Assembly (NCBI GenBank): GCA_002898735.1
Contig: BEHY01000003.1
Coordinates: 1 to 64,000 of the forward strand
DNA: 64,000 bases
Origin: Candidatus Thermoflexus japonica
Lineage (GTDB): Bacteria; Chloroflexota; Anaerolineae; Thermoflexales; Thermoflexaceae
Reading direction: 5' to 3'
Positions 60,204-64,000 of the stretch are shown here, piece after piece (positions within the stretch are counted from its first letter, which is position 1; each line of letters opens with the position of its first letter). Made by a program: the position numbers and the translations under genes. A model generated the notes under the pieces. That model did no database searches, was not told the origin of the DNA, and saw only the letters and a program-made list of their open reading frames with translations.

Positions 60204-60419
60204 CATAAACGGGGGCCTGGGGGTCGGGCCGGCCGACAGAGGTAGCCAGCGCGGCCTCCGTCTTCATCTGAGTCCAGCATGTAAACCCTCGATCCCAAGA
60301 AAGGAGGTGGACAGCGCTCGGGGAGACTTTCAACCTTCGATCATCGGGCTGCCGCGCGTTCCAGCGCGTGCTCGCGGGCGAGGTTTCACCCTTCCTGATC
60401 TCATCCTGGAGGGAAAGCC

Positions 60420-62246
60420 ATGAGCGCCTTCTGGGTTATCATCATCGGTATCCTCGTCCAGTTGCTGATCTGGAACCTCTACGCCAAGCGGATCGACCGG
60501 GAGATCATCCAGTCGGATCCGAAGCGGGCGACCCCGGCCCGGATGTATATGGATGGCGTTGACTTCGTCCCCACCAGCCGCAACATCCTCATCGGCTATC
60601 ACTTCAAATCCATCGCCGCCGCTGGGCCGATCGTGGGGCCGATCACGGCGGGGGTGCTCTGGGGCTGGCTGCCCGCCCTTCTCTGGTTGATCCTGGGGGT
60701 CTCCTTCATCGGGTGGGCCAGCGACTACAGCGCCATCATGCTCTCCGTGCGCAACGACGGTAACTCCCTCAGCGCCGTCGCCTATCGTCTGATCAGCCCC
60801 CGCACCCGCACGCTTCTCTTCGTATTCATCTTCTTCTACCTGCTGCTGATCGCTGGCGCCTTCGTGAACCTGATCGCTGGCGTTTTGATGGATCCCCGCG
60901 TCCCGCTGGGCATTATCACCCTGGCGGTGATGGGGTTATTGATGGGTCAGATGCTTTACCGGTGGAAGATGGATCTGATCGTGGTCACCGCCATCACGCT
61001 GATCATCACCCTGATCGCCATCGGGTTAGGTCCGTGGGGGGCCGTGGTAGGAGAGGGGGGCAAGATCACGCAGCAAGGACCGGTGGGCCAGCTGTTCGAC
61101 AGCCTGAACGCCGCCATCGGCAAGCAGCCGCTTTATCAATATTTTGATCCGACGGCCCAGCAGTTCAAAGGCGGCACGGCCAGCGTGACCCCGGCTTATA
61201 TCTTCTGGATGCTGTTCACCTTCGTTTTCTGCTATCTCGGAGCCAACCTTCCGATCTGGCGCTTCGCCCAGCCGGTCAACTATCTGGGGTTCTGGATCAC
61301 GGCGATTGTGATTGTGCTTTCCTATCTGGGCGGCATCGTCGGGTTCTTCACGAACCCCAGCGCGGTGTCGTTCAAGCTCCCCGCCTACACCGGGTTCGTG
61401 GCTCCCAACCGCGTGGATTTACAGCCCCTCTGGCCGATGCTCTTCGTGACCATCGCCTGCGGGGCGATCTCCGGCTGGCATGCGCTTTTCGGCTCGGTGG
61501 GCACGGCCCGGCAGCTGGAGTATGAGACGGATGCCCTGCCGGTGGGTGGGGGCGCGATGCTCTTCGGTGAAAACACCCTGGGGCTCCTCTCCCTCATTGC
61601 GATCTCCATCCCCGGGAAGGGAGCGGGGGCAGCCGCCTTCGCCAGCGGCGTGGGCACGCTGCTCTCCCAGCTCTTCGGCCCCGCCTTCCTGCCCTATGGG
61701 ACTGCCCTGGGGTTTGCGGCCTTCGTGGTCATCGTCATCACCGTGGTCCAGCTGGTCTTCCGCCTGATGCGGGTAACCCTGGGCGAGTGGGTAGGGGAGG
61801 CCCAGCCGGTCTTCAAGAACCCCCACGTGGCCAGCCTGATCTCCATGGCCCTGGCGGCCTTCCTGGTGCTCACCGGAACGTGGATCTACCTCTGGCAGCT
61901 GTTCGGCGCGGCCAACCAGCTGATGGCCGGCCTGGCCCTGCTCATCGTCACCGTCTGGCTGGTCTCGGAGCGCCGGCCGGCCTGGTTTGCGGGGGTGCCC
62001 GGGGTCTTTATGTATATCACGACCATGGCGGCGATCCTGGTGACCCTGTGGAACCAGCGCCTCGCCCTCCAGACCTCCATCGCCAACAACCAGCCGGTGG
62101 CGATCGTGGGCTCCATCGTGATGCTGGTCTTCGCCGCCCTGCTCTTCATCGCCGCCGCCTTTATCGGCTACGAAGGGTGGGTGGCTTTCAACCGCTGGCG
62201 GGCCGCGCCAGCGCGCCCGGCCCCGGCCGGCGGGGGCGGGGAGTAA
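60420..62246 (+). CDS. cstA: Carbon starvation protein CstA (peptide/pyruvate transporter family)
   Basis: The 608-residue protein has about 16 hydrophobic segments. Family blocks include ATPARMYMDGVDFVPTSRNILIGYHFKSIAAAGPIVGPITAGVLWGWLPALLWLILGVSFIGWASDYSAIMLSVRNDGNSLSAVAYRLISPRTR, and later ISGWHALFGSVGTARQLEYETDALPVGGGAMLFGEN. CstA takes up peptides or pyruvate in carbon-limited E. coli. AGGAGG-like ctggaggg precedes ATG 60420. The 240-bp upstream gap contains aaaggaggtg (60300) without an ORF behind it. A bidirectional terminator follows. Confidence 0.94.
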   Translation: MSAFWVIIIGILVQLLIWNLYAKRIDREIIQSDPKRATPARMYMDGVDFVPTSRNILIGYHFKSIAAAGPIVGPITAGVLWGWLPALLWLILGVSFIGWASDYSAIMLSVRNDGNSLSAVAYRLISPRTRTLLFVFIFFYLLLIAGAFVNLIAGVLMDPRVPLGIITLAVMGLLMGQMLYRWKMDLIVVTAITLIITLIAIGLGPWGAVVGEGGKITQQGPVGQLFDSLNAAIGKQPLYQYFDPTAQQFKGGTASVTPAYIFWMLFTFVFCYLGANLPIWRFAQPVNYLGFWITAIVIVLSYLGGIVGFFTNPSAVSFKLPAYTGFVAPNRVDLQPLWPMLFVTIACGAISGWHALFGSVGTARQLEYETDALPVGGGAMLFGENTLGLLSLIAISIPGKGAGAAAFASGVGTLLSQLFGPAFLPYGTALGFAAFVVIVITVVQLVFRLMRVTLGEWVGEAQPVFKNPHVASLISMALAAFLVLTGTWIYLWQLFGAANQLMAGLALLIVTVWLVSERRPAWFAGVPGVFMYITTMAAILVTLWNQRLALQTSIANNQPVAIVGSIVMLVFAALLFIAAAFIGYEGWVAFNRWRAAPARPAPAGGGGE

Positions 62247-62263
62247 GGCCCCATCCGATCCAC

Positions 62264-62303
62264 AAAAAAGCGGGGGGCGCCGGTGTGGCGCCCCCCGCTT
62301 TTT
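62264..62303. terminator. Bidirectional intrinsic terminator
   Basis: aaaaaagcggggggcgcc (from 62265) pairs with ggcgccccccgcttttt, with a short ggtgt loop. A6 and T5 tails serve both cstA and the convergent oxidase operon. Confidence 0.93.
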
Positions 62304-62312
62304 CAACCCCTA

Positions 62313-62588
62313 TCACGCCCGGAACCCGAAATACACCCAGAGCAGCATCCCCACCAGCAAAAGCGCCAGCGGCCAGGGATAGGCGAAGAGGACCGCGTAG
62401 AGCCGGGAGTCGAATTTCAGATGCATGAAATACATCAGGATGAGGAGGGCCTTGGCGACGGCGAACCCCAGCAGGAAGGGCAGCTGGGGCACCGGCAGGC
62501 TGATCACGCTCACCTCCAGGATGGTGAGAAGGATCAGGATCACTCCCACCAGGACGTAATTGGGATGCTTGTGCGCTTTCGCCTCCAT
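62313..62588 (-). CDS. Cytochrome c oxidase subunit IV (prokaryotic, CyoD/CtaF-like)
   Basis: The 91-residue protein has three membrane helices: LVGVILILLTILEVSVISL, LPFLLGFAVAKALLILMYFMHLKFD (the MHLKFD end is typical) and PLALLLVGMLLWVYFGF. It is the small accessory subunit of an aa3/caa3-type heme-copper oxidase and lies 64 bp after subunit III. It is the last gene of the operon, right before the terminator. Confidence 0.9.
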   Translation of the reverse strand: MEAKAHKHPNYVLVGVILILLTILEVSVISLPVPQLPFLLGFAVAKALLILMYFMHLKFDSRLYAVLFAYPWPLALLLVGMLLWVYFGFRA

Positions 62589-62652
62589 CGCGTTCCTCCT
62601 TAGGGAGGGGAAACCGGCTCAGGGTTTATTTCCAAAATCGGGGGTCGGGCCC

Positions 62653-63234
62653 TCAGCGCAAAAGATACACCACCATGAAGATCGCCACCCAGACCAGATC
62701 CACGAAGTGCCAGTAAAGCCCCACGGTCTCCACCAGGACGTCGTTCTGGGGCGAGAGGCGGCGGCGGAGGCCCAGGGCCACGCTCAGGATCCAGATCACC
62801 CCCACCGCCACGTGGGCAGCGTGGAAGCCGGTGACCGTGTAGTAGGCGGAGCCGAAGACGTTGACGCTGGGGGTGAGGCCCTCGTGGAGGTGCTGGCTGT
62901 ATTCCACCGCCTTCAGAATCAGAAAGCAGATGCCCAGCCAGGCGGTGGTGAGCAGCCAGGCGATGGAGGCCCGCCGGTTGCCGTCGCGCAGGTGGGCCAG
63001 GGCCAGCACCATCGCCACGCTGCTGGTGAGCAGGATCATCGTGTTGATGGTGGGGATGGTGAGGGTCAGGGCCTCATGGGCGGTGGGGCCGCTGGTCACC
63101 CGGTTGTGCAGCACCAGATAGGAGACGATCAGGGAGGCGAAGAAGATCACCTCCGAGGCCAGGAAGACCCAGACCCCCAGTTTGCGGCTATCCACGGTGA
63201 TTTCAGCGCCGGCAGCGGGATGATGGCTCGCCAT
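62653..63234 (-). CDS. ctaE: Cytochrome c oxidase subunit III
   Basis: The 193-residue protein has five membrane helices and the short bacterial form of subunit III: KLGVWVFLASEVIFFASLIVSYL with its conserved Glu, GFHAAHVAVGVIWIL, and LYWHFVDLVWVAIFMVVYLL at the end. It stabilises proton uptake by subunit I. It is preceded on the same strand by a cupredoxin and followed by subunit IV. Confidence 0.93.
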   Translation of the reverse strand: MASHHPAAGAEITVDSRKLGVWVFLASEVIFFASLIVSYLVLHNRVTSGPTAHEALTLTIPTINTMILLTSSVAMVLALAHLRDGNRRASIAWLLTTAWLGICFLILKAVEYSQHLHEGLTPSVNVFGSAYYTVTGFHAAHVAVGVIWILSVALGLRRRLSPQNDVLVETVGLYWHFVDLVWVAIFMVVYLLR

Positions 63235-63319
63235 CGTGCTTTCCCCCCCTTCCAGGACGGATCACCGGGTTTAAGAGAGGTCCCTCGTCTTTGGGGCCGC
63301 ATGACCCCGAAGACTTTTT

Positions 63320-63823
63320 TCAGGGCTGGACGATCCATTTGCCCTGCATGCCGAGTTGCCAGTGGGACCCATCGTTCTCGAAGCAACCCATTTCCCACTC
63401 CCCCACCTTATCGGAGGGGACCGTGAAAATGAGCGTGACCGGCTCTTCCCCGGGCTCCAGCGCCACCATGAAGCCGTGGGCTCCCTCCTCTTCCTCCTCC
63501 ATCAGCTCCTTGAGGTCGATCGGTTTCCCCCCTCGCTCCGCTCGCACCGAGATGCCTTCAAAGAAATCCTGGGCGAAGCCGGCCGGCCGGCCTTCATGGG
63601 TGACCACGTTCCGACCGACCATCAGCTCGTGAGCTTCCTTCCCTTTATTCACCAGGGTCAGGCGCACCTCCTGGCCAGCCTTCACCCGGACCACGTTGGG
63701 TTCAAACTGGTATTCGCTCATGGCGATCTGAACGGCCAGAGGGCCCCCTCCGCCCGGAGCGCAGGCGCCCAGCCACAGACCCAGAATCAGCGGTCCAAAC
63801 AGAGTCCAGAAGACTCGCTTCAT
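63320..63823 (-). CDS. Cupredoxin-domain lipoprotein
   Basis: The 167-residue protein has a lipoprotein signal (LFGPLILGLWLGAC, Cys 21) and a cupredoxin fold. Copper ligands by pattern are H in KEAHELMVG, C in MGCFENDGSH, H in SHWQLGM, and that M. An acidic insert (PIDLKELMEEEEEGAH, about 96-114) interrupts the usual fold. It lies between the oxidase subunit III gene and a gene beyond the edge, so it may donate electrons to the oxidase or help copper-site assembly. It is not subunit II: no second membrane helix or CuA CxxxC motif is seen. Confidence 0.87.
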   Translation of the reverse strand: MKRVFWTLFGPLILGLWLGACAPGGGGPLAVQIAMSEYQFEPNVVRVKAGQEVRLTLVNKGKEAHELMVGRNVVTHEGRPAGFAQDFFEGISVRAERGGKPIDLKELMEEEEEGAHGFMVALEPGEEPVTLIFTVPSDKVGEWEMGCFENDGSHWQLGMQGKWIVQP

Positions 63824-63863
63824 CGCTCCCCCCTTTCCCGGGATAGGATTTCAGATATTTGGA

Positions 63864-63896
63864 GGCCAGGCGGGCACCCGGGTGCCCCGCCTGGCC
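63864..63896. other. GC-rich hairpin in the oxidase operon
   Basis: GGCCAGGCGGG (63864-63874) pairs with CCCGCCTGGCC (63886-63896), with a palindromic CACCCGGGTG between. No T tract follows on the minus strand. It may be a processing or attenuation site between the edge gene and the cupredoxin. Confidence 0.55.
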
Positions 63897-63937
63897 CCAA
63901 TCCCCCATATCAAGCCCACCTTAGGCGTTGCGAGACC

Positions 63938-64000
63938 CTACGGATGGGAGGCCGCCTCCGGAAAGAGGGGCTGGGTTACCCAGCGGGCCACCCCCAGGGC
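63938..64000 (-). CDS. C-terminal end of a gene cut by the window edge (oxidase operon)
   Basis: The leftward frame from the edge reads ALGVARWVTQPLFPEAASHP and stops at 63938-63940. It is upstream of the cupredoxin, CoxIII and CoxIV genes on the same strand, so an oxidase or heme-pathway protein is likely, but 20 residues are too few to identify it. Confidence 0.5.
   Translation of the reverse strand, partial: ALGVARWVTQPLFPEAASHP

Noticed and set aside
63320-63823. Cytochrome c oxidase subunit II
   Set aside because: Only a lipoprotein signal and a type I copper pattern are present; the CuA CxxxC motif and two-helix hairpin are absent.

Overview
The window looks like chromosome from a thermophilic member of the Chloroflexota (Anaerolineae/Thermoflexia-like). 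The inference rests on very high G+C, archaeal-type fructose-1,6-bisphosphate aldolase/phosphatase, a two-domain protein disulfide oxidoreductase, a Tad pilus locus without secretin, surface proteins rich in Thr-Pro, Kelch and DUF11 modules that carry an [FY]LPL[IV]xR motif, and a fused SHMT-GcvT protein. No rRNA or species marker is present, so the assignment is an inference.

Left edge (1-4436): one N6-adenine DNA methyltransferase gene with a fused specificity-type domain is broken in three by a tnpB-only IS200/IS605-like element (about 2354-3829) and an ISAs1-family IS (1145-2343, 9-bp target duplication). Removing both in silico restores a continuous reading frame. The ISAs1 transposase is itself frameshifted twice.

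4437-15239: metabolic and envelope genes (FAD oxidoreductase, threonine dehydratase-like enzyme, ABC-2 permease, FMN split-barrel protein, tRNA-Leu(UAA), SDR/epimerase, DoxX), then a leftward cluster of two TrkA-type RCK proteins, a NIL-domain protein, a membrane-anchored UspA, a 69-aa membrane protein and an APC permease.

15240-29107: housekeeping genes (ComM/YifB, 5-FTHF cyclo-ligase, RsmC-like methyltransferase, tmRNA, PDO, tRNA-Gly(CCC), RNase III, RF1, PlsC). Among them are an ASCH protein overlapping a PyrF-like protein that has lost both catalytic lysines, a SufR-like Fe-S regulator, and a DUF348-G5-beta-propeller lipoprotein.

29202-46527: a large surface and pilus region. Leftward TadE/TadG pseudopilin-like genes (one with a long Thr-Pro stalk, one with a vWA domain) face rightward TadE, TadE, TadG, a 1035-aa Kelch-DUF11 protein and an LPNTG protein. 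The assembly genes cpaB, cpaE, cpaF, tadB, tadC follow. cpaB is preceded by a roughly 170-nt leader with a strong predicted pseudoknot or alternative pairing.

46559-64000: comF-hpf, a lipid-linked sugar transferase, a 1344-aa cell-wall amidase, FBP aldolase/phosphatase, DUF4058, the SHMT-GcvT fusion, a thioredoxin-like protein under a near-consensus promoter, CstA, and the end of a cytochrome c oxidase operon (subunits IV and III, cupredoxin) reading leftward from beyond the right edge. The FBP aldolase and SHMT-GcvT genes share a roughly 33-bp upstream element.
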